A DNA stretch of 64,000 bases from Delphinus delphis (GCF_949987515.2 NC_082683.1:125202582-125266581); one strand, 5' to 3'; positions 21,186-34,395 are shown, numbered from the stretch's first letter. A program made the numbers and translations. Notes: a model not told the origin generated them from the letters alone.

Positions 21186-24100
21186 GTAGGGTTTGAGGTT
21201 CAGTAAATTAAGAAGGTTTATACCTTGCTTTTTGGTTCATGGTTTGGCCTAAGTCCATATTTAGCCATATATTTAAAAATGAGCCTTAGAGTGAAAGGAG
21301 ATGAAAATGAGCTTTCTGAAAAACATTCTCCAGGTATAACGGAGCTGAAGATTTAGTATCCCTTAACCCACGTGGGAAGTACCCAAACTAAAATCTTGGC
21401 ATCATCATATTTCAGAAAATGGAAACCTTTCACAAAGCCTGTGCAGCCAAAGCTTACATCAATCCTTCCTGCTTTCAGGCTGGTCCCAAGAAATCCTTTG
21501 GGACCTGAAATGCTGAAATGCCTCCTCAGTTGGGCTCTCCTCTTACAGAAACAGACCCAGAGGCCCATGGCCATTTCTGTGACAGCACAACTTGTTCAGA
21601 AATAGTAACAGCTTAAATTCCCACCTTATTGCCCCACATTTATTACCCTGCCAATCTGCTTCTCTTGTTTATTCTTTAAAAATACTACCTGAGACTTTGC
21701 TATCTCTAGAACAGCAAATCGTGTGATGGTAAATTAATACCGGAGAAACAATGACTCCATTTAACAAAAAACAGCAAAGGGAACTGTGAGAAATGGCACA
21801 ACTGCTTAGCTGCAAAGATTTTAGGAGCCCTCCTTAACAACTGAGGAAATACGGCAAAAATCCGTAAACGGACAACATATCTACCTAAAGCTGGGTTTCT
21901 CAAAAAGCAACCTCCACGTACATTGAAATGGAAGGTATCGTTCCTTTAACAGAAGATGGTTTGTTCTGCTGAAACATCGACACTTTTTGCAGTGTACATG
22001 AGTCTTAAACGTGTGATGTTTATGAACAAGAAGTGGGGAATGGCTTTACGTCTGAGGAAAGGGGAGTATTTATTCAAATTGGAAGGTCGTTTGTATTTTT
22101 GAGACTGTTCTCAGGTCACAACCTCGGTCAGACACACTTAACCCCCTGCTTTCACATGAACCTTGTACCTTCTGTTCTAAGACACTGTGTGTATGTGCAT
22201 ATATGTGTGTGCATGGGCACCTGTGTATGTATGTGTGTGCTCTCTGCCTATTCCTTCCTTCAAGATTCTGTCCAAATCTTGCTTCCCTGTAGCCTTTCCA
22301 GATGGTGCCAACCTATGCCCTGCCCGTGCGAGTGCTTATACCTCCACTAGGAGACTGGGGAATTGGTTAGTGTTTTTTGACTCCGTACGTATTTGTTGGC
22401 TGCCTAGTCTGCTAAGTACTCTTCAACTGCCCCGGAAAGACCCTCGAGTGACCCTCTGCCACTCACATTCTAGTATGAAGTACCTGCATATTTCTGAAAC
22501 TCTTGCTGCTACACGTTTATCATGATTTGCTCTCCTCGTATTATTAGATGACACGTTTCTTGGGTGTAGGAACAGTGCCATCTACTTTTGGGGTGTCCTT
22601 ACATCCTGAAAAGGGGTTTTCATACAAGTCCCGTCAATCAAATATTGAAATCCTCACACAGAATATAAAAGGAATGAGTTTTTCAAAGGCAGGGTTTCTC
22701 ACACGTTGGCTAAGTACCACTTGGAATCAAAAGCATTGGAATAATTACTAAATAGAGGAAAAAGGATTCTTTCTTTTTCTTTTTTTTTTCCCAATCCATC
22801 ACATTCCCTGAAGGAGAGCTTCAATGTGGTGCTAGTATGGCTTCAACCCAGGTTACTACCCTTTCAAATAAAGGGAGATAGGCCTGGGGCTCAGAACCTT
22901 TTGCAAGCAATAGTATCTAGCCAGAATTTAATAACTTTTCTTTTCATTGTATTTATTACCTTCAATTAAGGACAAGTAATACTAGTTTCCCACTTAGGCT
23001 AAATAAATATTCCCATGATGGAAAATAAACTTATTCAAGTATCACAGCGAATGAATTTAAAGAAAAATAGTAAATACGATTTCAGGTGGTACTCAGATAT
23101 GGTAAAACTCATGAAGGTAATAAAGGCCAAGTAGACTTTAGGAACCTTTGCCCCAAAATACAGCATTAACGGAAGCCAAGGTTTTCGGTTCTGTACCTGT
23201 TTGGGCAAAATCTAATCTGAGCTGTTTTAGAACAATAGCATGCCCTGTCTGCTCAAGCTGCATGCATTACCAGAGGGAACTGCTCCAACTCCAAATTAAA
23301 AACATTATCAGTGATCAGAGACGAAAATCTAGTTATTAAAATCTTTCAAAGTCCAATGAAAGCTCAAACTCCTGGCATTTTAAAGGATTAGTAACACTTC
23401 AATATCAGTATATATTTATTTGGCCCATGGAAAGGAACTAAGTGAGGTTACTTCGAAAATCCATGACTAAGGACAGAGGGAAACATAATACAGAGGGAAA
23501 CTATCCAAGGAGCATTTAAGAACAGCTGTAATCAAGTGAATAAAGTGATCTTGGTTTCAGATTCAGAGAAAATGTGACTCTGTCTTTTCTTCTTCAAGAG
23601 GAAACTAGCATTAGCCAGACATGTTATCCGCCATTTCTAGGCTCTGCACTGGAAAAGATGAACAGGAAAGAGAGAGATAAACCTGTTATTCTCCCAACTG
23701 ACGCCTGCAATCACCAGCATCTATAGCCTACCCAACGTGAAACAGAGAGATCGGACCAAGGCAGATATCTTGGTTCATATTTTAATTCTCTATTTTTCTC
23801 CCAGAGACTGTCAGCATTGGTCTGTTCTGAGAGGTTAAGTACCTCATGAAGGTACTGATTTTTATTGACTACAGAACCCAGCTATTTTATTTAGCCACAA
23901 ATGAATCCCACACCCTAAGAAAAGGCCCACATTGTAATAAAACTGTGACTTACTATCTCTAGCTGGCTTTACCACAAAACTTTTAAAAAACTGGGATTTC
24001 ATAAAATCGGCACCCTTACAAGCAGTCTGTAAAGCACTACCTTTTCCAAGGAAATGCTCACCTTCTTCCTCTAGTGCTTGTCCCATACAGGCCAGGTAGG

Positions 24101-24479
24101 AGGAGACACTGAGTGATTTGAAACCCACCTATTCAGTTATCCACAATGTCTGATATACTCAGTATTCATTCCTCTGTAAGGTGGCCCTTTAGTGCCCATA
24201 ACTTGTTACAGGGATTTATGGTCACTAAATTAGCAAGTACTGGAGGAGCATGGAACAGTCCTATAGCAATGGGATATAGGATCTATTCCTTTACATAGGA
24301 ACGGGGGTTCTAAAATGACTAGTGGGTGAGGATCAGGTATTGGGGAGGTGCGGATAATTCAGCACTGGAACCTCTGGGGGGCAAGGGAACAGAATAAGGT
24401 TAACAGACACTTTGGGATTGTACTACCAAAAGTGAAACATGGCACGAGAAGTCCATGCTGACGGAAACCTGTGCCTAGA

Positions 24480-24730
24480 GCTGGCCTTTCTCCTTTTCTT
24501 TGACTTGCAAATGTCTTCCAAGCTACCTACTATGTGCCCAGCACCGACTATAAGTGGGGGAGGGAAGGGTTCAGGCATACAAGATCCCTGTTCTTATGAA
24601 AATTTTGCCTTCACGCTTCTAAATGTCTTAAATGCCCTAAACTACTCTCACCTATACTTAATTCATTCTTTCCCTCCTCTGTCAATCATTCATTCAACAT
24701 GGAGCACATCCCATTCATGATAATTCAGTG
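24480..24730 (+). repeat. Old LINE fragment (L2/L3-like)
   Basis: The words CTACCTACTATGTGCCCAGC and CAAGATCCCTGTTCTTATGA resemble ancient L2/L3-type 3' ends. The family is uncertain. Confidence 0.45.
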
Positions 24731-25019
24731 ATGGGTGAGACCTGGTCCTCAGAAAGCTTATAGACTGAAAAGAGGAAAACCCGCGTAATCAAATAAAATC
24801 ACTATCGTGTGCTAAGGTATGAGTGGGAATAATTAACTGCTAGTGGGAACACAAAATGTTTCATAAAGTGGTTAACATTTGAGTCCTCAGGATGAGTTGG
24901 AAGTGACACAGAGGAAGGAGCAGCGAATTTTAGCTGAATATACAATTGCTATGCCAATGGGCAATGATACTTTAATAATCAGATTAACTTGAGGATTTGT
25001 TCTGTCTTTATCACTGTTA

Positions 25020-25260
25020 AATAAGAACAACAGCTTACATTTATGAACTACTTCACAGTGTATGGTCTAATTTCATATATAAACCATCTCCTTCACACCA
25101 GCTCTGTGAAGCTGGTCCCCTTATCCCCATACAGAGCAGGTTCCTGAGACTCAGAGGTCCATGACTTCCCTCTATAGTAAGCTGAGGAACTTGCTCAGTT
25201 GGCAAGGCTGGAACTTGAATCTGTGTCTTCCAACTCTAAGCCACAGTGGCACTGTGACCT
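25020..25260 (-). repeat. MIR SINE
   Basis: Antisense MIR pattern: a CCTGAGACTCAGAGG region followed by ACTTGCTCAGTTGGCAAGGC and AACTTGAATCTGTGTCTTCC. Confidence 0.65.
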
Positions 25261-26775
25261 TCCATGGAGTAGCCCCTGCCTTTGCTGATGACCGTCTATA
25301 AATTATTGCCAATTCTGTAAGAATGTAATTCAAATAAATGTACATTTTCTGTAATTGCTTCAAGTGTAGACTCAAGGAAAGCTTCCAGAGAATGTCTCGT
25401 CTTTGCCCTGAGTACGGTGCATAACAAAAACGGGTCTCAAGGCTAGTGATTCCCTGTCCACCACTCCCCCAGAGGAACTTCTAGTATATGCAGCAAGCGT
25501 GAAATCTCCTTGCATGTTTTATTAACTCTGGCTTTGTATCAGAGTCTCTAGTGTAGCTTACTGCTCCTGATGCCTGGGCTCCGCCACAGATAGCTGAATC
25601 AGACACTTTGGAGGTAGAGTGCAGGTGTCTGTTTTCCAGTGGTTCTTAAGGGAGCTGAGCAACAAAAATGCCTGTGGAGCTTTCTTTTTTCTTTTTTTTC
25701 TCCTTTGAAATCAGAGTATAGATGTGCTCGAACATTTACAGAATTTATCCATCCTACTGTCGTGGAGTTCAGCACCAAACTAAAATATATGTACCTGTGC
25801 CATTATACTAGATAGATTTTCAGTACAGTTTTGTTAGTGTTCCAATAATATACTGATTTTTAAATACATCAGCCTATTCAGAAGGGAAACAACTTACTAC
25901 TCACTTGGGGGCCCTTATAGCCAAGGCTGGCTTCATGGACGTGTAACCTGTGCTGACACACAGGGCCACATGCTTAGAAGGGCCTATGCCTGGTTTAGTG
26001 TTCCACTGTCTCTCTCTTGAAATTCTTAATAATTCTTGAACCAGCGGCCCTACATTTCCATTCTGTAACAGTTCTGCTTACAGCCATGGGCCTCTGTGCT
26101 AGGGCTACTTTGGCCTGGTTTTCCTATCGGGTGAGTGGAAAATGTGGTTGAAAAGGCTGCTTGTAAAATAAGCAATGAACAGATCCATGGTGAGAGGTGG
26201 CGGGTTGGGGAAGGTGCAAGGTGAGGCTGGCTATGGAAGATGGGAGCCGCCAGACTTGCTAGGAGGGAAACAGAGGCCCAGGAGGGCAGGCCGAAGCCTT
26301 GGGGCAGGGGTGAGGGGGACAGGGCCTCTGCTGTGGGGATGGTTGGAGGAGGCTACCAGCAGGCCTTTAACATGTGAGCTGGAATCCTTTCTGAACTCTT
26401 CCCACGCTCCCTCTCTCCCTCTTTGTCTTCTCCCTACAAGTCACCACTTGTTTTCAGCTCTCCAGATAATGGAGTTCAGAAGTAAACAGTTGTGAGGAAA
26501 AAGGTTGTGGGTAAAGGACCTCTGTTCTCCAGACATAAGGTCTCAGAGGAAACATCCTCGCCTTGATATAAAGGAAAAAAAAAAAAAGAGATGAAAAATC
26601 TGTTCCTGCTTACTGTCTCAGCTACAGAGCCCAGAACGTCCTTGGGCTGCAGAGGTACCCCCTCAAATCTATTTATAGGCTACAAAATATTAATAATAAA
26701 GTTGAACCTACTGTAGTTATCTCCTTCATATGTTTATCTTCTCCATGGGTTCGGAGGCCATATTTGAAGTCTTTT

Positions 26776-27394
26776 TTGTTTTTTTAAATTGGAGTATAGT
26801 TGATTTACAATGTTGTGTTAGTTTCAGGTGTATATAAAAGAGATAACTAGGGCTTCCCTGGTGGCACAGTGGTTGAGAGTCCGCCTGCCGATGCAGGGGA
26901 CACGGGTTCGTGCCACGGTCTAGGAAGGTCCCACATGCCGCGGAGCGGCTGGGCCTGTGAGTCATGGCCGCTGAGCCTGCGCGTCCGGAGCCTGTGCTCC
27001 GCAACGGGAGAGGCCACAACAGTGAGAGGCCCGCGTACTGCAAAAAAAAGAAAAAAAAAAAAAAAAGAAGATACCTAATAAGGACCTACTGTATAGCACA
27101 GGGAACTCTATTCAATACCCTGTAATTACCCATATGGGAAAATAGTCTTAAAAATGAGTGGATATATGTATATGTATAATTGATTCACTTTGCTGTACAC
27201 CTGAAACTAACATTATAAATCAACTATACTGAAATAAAAATTAATTTAAAAAATTAAAAAAATAAAAACAGAACTAATAAGGACCTCCTGTATAGCACAG
27301 GGAACTCTACTCAATATTCTGTAATAACCTATATGGGAAAAGAATCTAAAAAAGAATGGATATACGTATAACTGATTCACTTTGCTATACACCA
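26776..27394 (-). mobile_element. Rearranged L1 with inversion, tandem 3' ends and a SINE insert
   Basis: The 10-bp duplication GAAGTCTTTT lies at 26766-26775 and 27395-27404. Inside, 26776-26848 is an antisense L1 3' end. Then come a CHR SINE and two head-to-tail sense L1 3' segments (about 27069-27265 and 27266-27394). The two sense segments share ATAAGGACCT, CTGTATAGCACAGGGAACTC and TGATTCACTTTGCT. Confidence 0.75.
26850..27066 (+). mobile_element. CHR-type SINE, short form
   Basis: Starts GGCTTCCCTGGTGGCACAGT and ends in an A-rich tail. The flanks AGATAACTA and AGATACCTAA form an imperfect duplication. It sits inside the rearranged L1 and is therefore younger. Confidence 0.88.
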
Positions 27395-27889
27395 GAAGTC
27401 TTTTAAGACAATGAAAATTTCACACTGAAATGACTAGACATTTCAGTAATTCTGTAAACCCAATATTCTCAGTTTTCTTATAAAGATCTCTTGATTCTTC
27501 TGCTGCCACCCACTAATGAGAGCAACTGTCTTTTTAAAGCTAGAAGGAAAATACACCTCAGCCCAGAATAGAGTGGTGCTGACCTTTCTCTCTATAGGAA
27601 ATATATACCATTTTTTCTAATATATCTAACAGGAGTCCTTTCTAGAAATTCATTCTAAAATTGTGTTTTGTGACTCATTCTTATCTGGCCTCTTCTGCCC
27701 TGAAGGTGGTTCTGGTTGCAGCTAGTCCCTCCCCAGGCCCTCAAAAAACCTAAAAGTGTGAATAGGGAACTTCTGTTCCCTTCTCCCTACCCTCAATGAT
27801 TAAAAAAGTACTCTCTGAGGGTCACCATATGAGAGCCACGGATAATTTTTCAAAGTTTACATTTAAAATTTTACTTACTCTTAAAAAGT

Positions 27890-28060
27890 GGAGTCCTTGT
27901 TATATATCAAATGCTTTCATAAATTATCTTGTGTCATCCTTAGAACTGAAACAGATGTATTAGTCCCATTTTTCAGTTGATGAGACTGAGGTTAGAGCTA
28001 GCAGCTTGCCTGAGGACGCGTGATTCAGTTGAGTGCCTCAGGCTTTGCTCACGCTGGTGA
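27890..28060 (-). repeat. MIR SINE
   Basis: Antisense MIR words: CATTTTTCAGTTGATGAGAC, then TGAGGTTAGAGCTAGCAGCT. Confidence 0.65.
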
Positions 28061-28069
28061 AGAGCTCAA

Positions 28070-28300
28070 GGTAAAGATGGAGCCTGGCTGCGGTGGGGAC
28101 GGGTTTGACTCCTGGCCTTGCCATTTCCTGGCTGGCTGACCTTGAGGAAGTCATAACTTCTTGGTTTCTCATATTGCACATCTCTAATATAATAATACTG
28201 ATTACATAAGGTTGTTGTAAAGATTAAATGAGTTAATATACGGAAAGCATTTAAAACAGTGCCCAGCATATAGTAAATATTACAAAATAATTATCATTAT
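28070..28300 (+). repeat. MIR SINE
   Basis: Contains CTTGCCATTTCCTGGCTGGC and TGACCTTGAGGAAGTCATAA, then AAGATTAAATGAGTTAATAT and CAGTGCCCAGCATATAGTAA. Confidence 0.8.
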
Positions 28301-28949
28301 CAGTTCTCCCATATCCTCACAATGCTGTGGTCTGTCCTGCTGTATGTCAGTGAAGCCATGGGTTTCTGAGCAATTCCATCCGGCTCTGAGAGCCAAAACT
28401 GCCAGGGCAATTCCAGCTTACTAGGGGACAGCCTACATAATTAACCAGGCCATGAATGACAAAGGCAGACTGAGGACCTTTGCAAACAAAGACAGTAAAG
28501 AGACTCAGAACCAAACACAACATGTAATCCCTGAATGGATCCTAGAGCAGAAACATTTTTTTTTCTTGTGCTACAAGACATTTGTGAGTGAAACTGGTAA
28601 GATTTGAATGTCTGTACATAGTATAGTGCTGTATTAATTTCCTGATTTCTAATCATTCTGTGGGGAAGGAAGAGAATATCTGTGTTTTAGGAAATATACA
28701 CTGAAGTATTGAGAGATAAAAGGGAATCATAACTGTAATTGACTGTCAAATATATATACATACATATAATAAATAATGCACACATACACAAGGAGAGAAA
28801 AGAGAATGATTAACGTGGTAAAACGTTAACATCTGGGGAATGTGGGTAAATGGTTTAGAGAAGTTCCTTGAATTGTTATTTTTTTGCAATTTTTAAAAAT
28901 AAGTCTAAAATTATTTCAAAATAAAATGATAATATTAATCAGTAGAAAA

Positions 28950-29060
28950 AACAGCCTAGTATAGTGAAAGAGTACTGAATTTGGACTTGGAAGAACTTTG
29001 TTTGATTCTAGTCACTATTTCCTCGTGCTGTTAGGCAAGTCATGTAAACTCTCTCAGGCT
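28950..29060 (+). repeat. MIR SINE, partial
   Basis: Contains AGTATAGTGAAAGAGTACTG and GTTAGGCAAGTCATGTAAAC. It stops at the LTR insertion that begins at 29066. Confidence 0.65.
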
Positions 29061-29065
29061 GTTCC

Positions 29066-29590
29066 TGAAACCGTGGACCTCAGATTGGGTCTTGAATCCA
29101 CAGTCTTTTAACTGACATAACACACCTGGTCTCAGGACTTAATGAAGCTCAGGTTCTTGATGTCTTGTCACAGAAATAATTCAGTGAGAGATAAAGTGAT
29201 AGGTAAAGAAGTGGATTTATTTAGAGAGAAACACACTCCACAGACAGAGTGTGGGTCATGTCAGAAGGTGAGAAAGGCACCAGGGTACGGGGTTGTCAGT
29301 TTTTATAGGGCTGGGTAATTTCATAGGCTAATGAGTGGGAGAAGTATTCCAGCTATTTTAGGAAGGGGCGGGGATTTCCAGGAATTGGGCCACCACCCAC
29401 TTTTTGACCTTAAAGGTCAGCCTTGGATCTGCTGATGTGTTACAATGAGAGTATACTGAGGGTCAAGGTCTAGTGGAAGTCATTGACTCATCTGCCATCT
29501 TGGACCTATTTGGTTCTAATCAGTTTGTCGTGTCCTTGGGCTATGTCATTCTTCTAAAGGTTGTGCCCTGCCCCCTTCCCTCCTGTTTCA
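29066..29590 (-). mobile_element. Solo LTR of a class I (gammaretrovirus-like) endogenous retrovirus
   Basis: A 525-bp unit bounded by the perfect 6-bp inverted ends TGAAAC and GTTTCA, with the 4-bp duplication TTCC at 29062-29065 and 29591-29594. On the - strand a TATAAAA box (29307-29301) is followed about 85 bases later by AATAAA (29221-29216), giving a normal U3-R-U5 layout. No internal retroviral gene is present. The layout and the 4-bp duplication fit a class I element reduced to a solo LTR by recombination. Confidence 0.82.
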
Positions 29591-29939
29591 TTCCTAAATC
29601 TAAAAATTGAGAACAATAAGATCTACCTCATTGGGATGAATGTGTATATACGTTGATTAGTGGATTTATAAATTCGCAGCTCAGGATGGGCTTTGCTACA
29701 AGTCAGTTTACGGTGAAGCTAAGAGGCTCACCTGGGAATATCAGTCAAGAAGGGGAGAAAACTCAGGTGAACTTGTCATTTCATGTTCGAAATTCATTTT
29801 TGCTGACCCCCCTACAGAAAAAAAGGTTTTGATAGGGAACATATTCTGTCCTTAAAACTTAAAAAATGTCTTCAAGTAAGAAAAGGAAATGTAAACATGA
29901 TGATCAATTGGAGAAGGAGTGATTCTCCATCTGGTTGTA

Positions 29940-30108
29940 GATCAGAGTCACCCTTTAGATCTCTAAAAAACAACAAATGGATGCTTGGACCCCATTCCCA
30001 GAGAGTATGATTCATTAGGTCTTGGGAAGGTCCAGGATATATGCACTTCAAATAGCTCCACAGATACTTCTGATGTTCATGGGGGTTGCAAACCACTACC
30101 CTAGACAG
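29940..30108 (-). mobile_element. MER5A-like hAT-Charlie MITE
   Basis: Antisense MER5A pattern: GATCAGAGTCACCCTTTAGA, CTTGGACCCCATTCCCAGAG and GTTGCAAACCACTACCC. Confidence 0.7.
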
Positions 30109-31728
30109 TTAGTAAAAGTAGGCGCCCTAGAAATCAGAGCTGGAACCAAGCCCATCTGATACTGCCACAAGTGATCTGAAGGAAAGAATGAAATCTCCCA
30201 GTTAACTTGGCTTTTCCTAGTACACTGGAGGCTCTCAACATGAATAATGTGCCCAAGAGATGGGTAAGGCCTCACACGATGAAATGGGGAATATGGGCAA
30301 AAAAAAGGAGACTGAACTTCAACAGGCTCATCTTGGGTATTCATGAGAAAGAAATGAAAGTAGCCTCACAGAGTGAGTTCTATAACAATAAACGGCGACT
30401 TGGGAAAGGGATCTTGGAGTGTGTCCTGATGGTCCCCTAAAGACTTGGGCCCAAGGGGCAAATGCTGTCTGGGAGGCCATCTTTGCAGACTGACCTCATA
30501 AAGGATACTGGAAGTTAAAATCCAAGGAAGTACAGTACCTTTAAAAAAAACAAAAAACAAAAAACCCACAGGTATTCGTTTCCTGGGAAGTTCTTGTTGC
30601 TATACTTCACACACATTTCACTTTGAAAAGCTCCAAGAGGAAAATGATTAAATTAGAAAATAGCAACTCAAGTTATTTAGAAGATATGGCATCACTTTTA
30701 TAAAGACATGTTAGAAAAGTTTAAAAAGCTCTTAAATTAGATCAAAGCAGATAGAATATATAATCAGAATATACAATTAGCTAATGAGGGGAATAGTTGG
30801 GATGGACTTTTCCACTAAATCCAGAAAGAACTGGAGAGGGCAAATGTTGAGATAATTTAAGATTAAAGAAAAAAAGACCTCCTTACATCCAAAGATTTAA
30901 AGGGTCAAAATGGCTAGAATCATATGTTAATAATATCTTTTGAAGGGCAAATTGGAGATGTGGAAGGAATATTTTTAATCTTTGATAACAATGTTATAAA
31001 AGGCAATTGCCATATTTTTCTATAAAACTTTCCTCACTGTTACTAACAAAAAAGTTATTCTGGGCTAAATATATTCCAGTGAAATTTCAACCTTCTTATT
31101 ATGTATTTAAAGAGCTTGTTGCACAGTTCCTGGGAAAGATGAATTGAGACAATGGCCCTGAGCCGAGATGGCCAGTGCTCCTGGTAGGGAGATAACAGCC
31201 TGGAAGACAACTGCATGCGAAGAAAGAGATGAGTTGACAGCTAATTCTAAGACAGGGAGGCTCCCATCTCCACCTGTGCTCCAGCCACCACCACTGTCAT
31301 TGCCCAAAGCAACCTCTGAATCTCACACACCTTCCCCAGCTCAAAACCTCCACTGGCTCCCTGTTTCCCACTGTATTATGTCAAACCTTCCTGGCTTGGC
31401 TTTCATAAAGCCCAACATTACAGCCCCCTAAAACCAGCATGCTTTTGGCTCCAGTCATTCTTCCTTTTCTGATGCCCAGGGACAAAGAAAGGACTTTACC
31501 ACTTCAAATGTCCTTTCTTTTATTCTTTCAGCGCAAGGGATTTTATGCTTCAGGGCAAGGGATGCTCCTTTTACTTCTTTTGTATATGTCAGAATTCTTC
31601 ATATACAGTAGTCCATAAAGTCTTGATAATTAAATATCTGTATCGTGTTCTCTATTTCTCTTCTTTATCACACCCTCATCACCCACTCTTTCTCAAAGTC
31701 GGCTATAGATAAAAAAGAAACTTCTTAC

Positions 31729-32963
31729 CTAAATGGACATTTCCCCAAAGAAGACATACAGATGGCCAACAGGCATATGAAAAGATGTTCAACATCACTA
31801 ATTACTAGAGAAATGCAAATCAAAACTACAGTGAGGTACCACCTCACACTGGTCAGAATGGCCATCGTTAAAAAGTCTACAAATAACAAATGCTGGAGAG
31901 GGTGTGGAGAAAAGGGAACCTTCCTACACTGTTGGTGGGAATGTAAATTGGTGCAGCCACTATGGAAAACAGTATGGAAGTTCCTCAAAAAACTAAAAAC
32001 AGAATTGCCATATGATCCAGCAATCCTACTCCTGGGCATATATCTGGACAAAACTATAATTCAAAAAGATACATGGGGACTTCCCTGGTGGCACAGTGGT
32101 TAAGAATCTGCCTGCCAATGCAGGAGACACAGGTTCGATCCCTGGCCCAGGAAGATCCCACATGCCACGGAGCAACTAAGCTCGTGCGCCACAACTACTG
32201 AGGCTGTGCTCTAGAGCCTGCAAGCCACAACTACTGAGCCTGCGTGCCACAACTACTGAAGCCCGCGCACCTAGAGCCCGTGCTCCACAACAAGAGAAGC
32301 TACTGCAATGAGAAGCAAGCACACAGCAATGAAGACCCAGTGCAGCCAAAAATAAATAAATAAATTTTTTAAAGAAGTCCCCTTGTAAAAAAAAAAAAGA
32401 TACATGCACCCCTATGTTCACAGCAGCACTATTCACAATAGTGAATAAGATGTGGAAACAACCTAAATATCCATCATCAGATGAATGGATAAAGAAGATG
32501 TGGGACATATATACAATGGAATACTACTCAACCATAAAAAAGAACGAAATAATGCCATTTGCGGCAACATGAATGGACCTAGAGATTATCATACTAAGTG
32601 AAATAAATCAGAATGAGAAAGACAGATACCATATGATATCACTGATACGTGGAATCTAAAATACGACACAAATGAACTTATCTATGAAACAGACACAGAC
32701 TCACAGACAGAGAACAGACTTGTGGTTGCCAAGGAGGGAGTGAGGGTATAGGAGTTTGGGATGAGCAGATGCAAACTATTACATATAGAATGGATAAACA
32801 AGGTCCTACTGTATAGCACAGGGACCTATATTCAGTATGCTGTGATAAACCATAATGGAAAAGAATATGAAAAAGAATGTATATATGACTGAATCACTTT
32901 GCTGTACAGCAGAAATTGACACATTATAAATCAACTATACTTCAATAAAATAAATTAAAAAAG
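31729..32963 (+). mobile_element. 5'-truncated L1 interrupted by a SINE
   Basis: Encodes the decayed end of ORF2 ([20 protein letters not shown], [20 protein letters not shown]) and a full 3' UTR ending CAATAAAATAAATT. An imperfect duplication, AAAAAGAAACTTCTTAC at 31712-31728 and AAAAAGAAGCTTCTTGC at 32964-32980, flanks it (15 of 17 bases match). Confidence 0.9.
32076..32393 (+). mobile_element. CHR-type SINE, long form, nested in L1
   Basis: Starts GGGACTTCCCTGGTGGCACA and ends in an A tail. The perfect 13-bp duplication AAAAAGATACATG at 32063-32075 and 32394-32406 lies in L1 sequence, so the SINE is younger than the L1. Confidence 0.93.
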
Positions 32964-33729
32964 AAAAAGAAGCTTCTTGCACAATCTCCATCACTGGCTT
33001 CTGCCAATCACGCTGATATAACAACAAACACTGACATTCATGAACAGAATGGAAAGAACTCTGTCCCTAGGCCAGCAAAGACCATGGTTGGTTTGCAATG
33101 AACAATTTAGGGCAGTAGAGAACTGAAGAGGATTTCAGGAGGGTAAGAAATGAGTGACTATATTCCTATCAAAGAAGAGTAAATAGGCTTCTAGAAAGAG
33201 GCAATTATGACAGAGACATGCTTCAGGCAAAATATCATGAATTAATTTATTTTCAAACAAGAATATCAGTGGCCCGTAAATACTCCAAAAGTTCTTTAAG
33301 TTTCTAGAATAGTATAAAACAATGAATTATTTAAAGCCTTATCAGTTTAAAGATTTCATTTAGAGTAGCTTGGATCTTAGTTTCTAAGCCTTATTTTGAA
33401 TGGTATAACCCTGTCTTGGTCCTATCAAAAATCTAGATAATTTATTTTATTTAATGTTTCATATTCTCTCAAACTACTTAGAACAGAACAGTGATGTCAA
33501 AGACTGAAACAGAACCCAATCAATTAAAATATAGGTGACTTACTATTGGCATATTCCTCTGGTGCTATTTTCAAGAATAATATTGACAGGCTGAAGAAGT
33601 GTTTTAAAACAAAGAGAGAGATGTTCCATGGATCCTGTCACTGGGAAATTTACAGCAGAGAAAGATGACGGTGTTTCAAGATATAGCAGGGATGGCAGCA
33701 ATAACAACAACATTGAAAATAATGCGGTA

Positions 33730-34165
33730 GAGACTGCCAGTGCCCACCCAATACTCATTCTCCCTTTCTCCTTTATAAGAGGATTTTGATTTTGTTGGCG
33801 CCTAACGAAGTGCATAGCCTCTGTTACAGGTGAGGGGCGGGGAGGGGAGGATGGTGATTCATTTCTCACTAATGTCACATATGCAGAAGTTGTTGGGTAG
33901 GGCTTATAGGAAAGCTCCTTAAAAGCAGGCACTCAGCTGGTAGTATCCTGTTGCCCTCTGCCCTTCAGTTCTTTCTGCCTGGAATGAGCACATGATGTTA
34001 GAGACAGAGTAGCCACCTTGGAACTAAGGGGCAGTCACAAGGGAAAGGCCAAGATTACTGCAGAGATCTTGGGCCTGGATTGTTGAGCGGCTAAACCAAA
34101 GCCTATCATGGCCTGCCTCCTCACTTCTTGTTTCACAGTAAGAAAACCTTTAATTTGTTCTCTTT
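33730..34165 (-). repeat. Probable old interspersed repeat, unclassified
   Basis: The stretch with TTCTTTCTGCCTGGAATGAG, TTGTTGAGCGGCTAAACCAA and ACTTCTTGTTTCACAGTAAG resembles medium-reiterated mammalian repeats, but I cannot name the family. A 129-codon open frame on the - strand (33932-33543) overlaps it. That frame has a hydrophobic segment and no recognisable domain. Confidence 0.4.
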
Positions 34166-34199
34166 TTGGCACTTCTGTTCCTAGCAGCCAAATTCTTAA

Positions 34200-34380
34200 C
34201 GGATATAAATAACAGTAATAACTACAATAATAATGGTGATAACAATAGCACTGTTCTAAATGCTTTGCATTATCTCATTTAATACTTACTGATCTATGAC
34301 TGTTATCTCTGTATGACAGTTCAGGAAACTGAGATTTAGGCCCCATAGCTAGCTAAGAAGCAGAGTTAGGATTTGAGCCC
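34200..34380 (-). repeat. MIR SINE
   Basis: Antisense MIR words: TTCAGGAAACTGAGATTTAG and AGCAGAGTTAGGATTTGAGC. A long CHR SINE has inserted at its end. Confidence 0.75.
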
Positions 34381-34395
34381 TGGCAATCTAATTTT

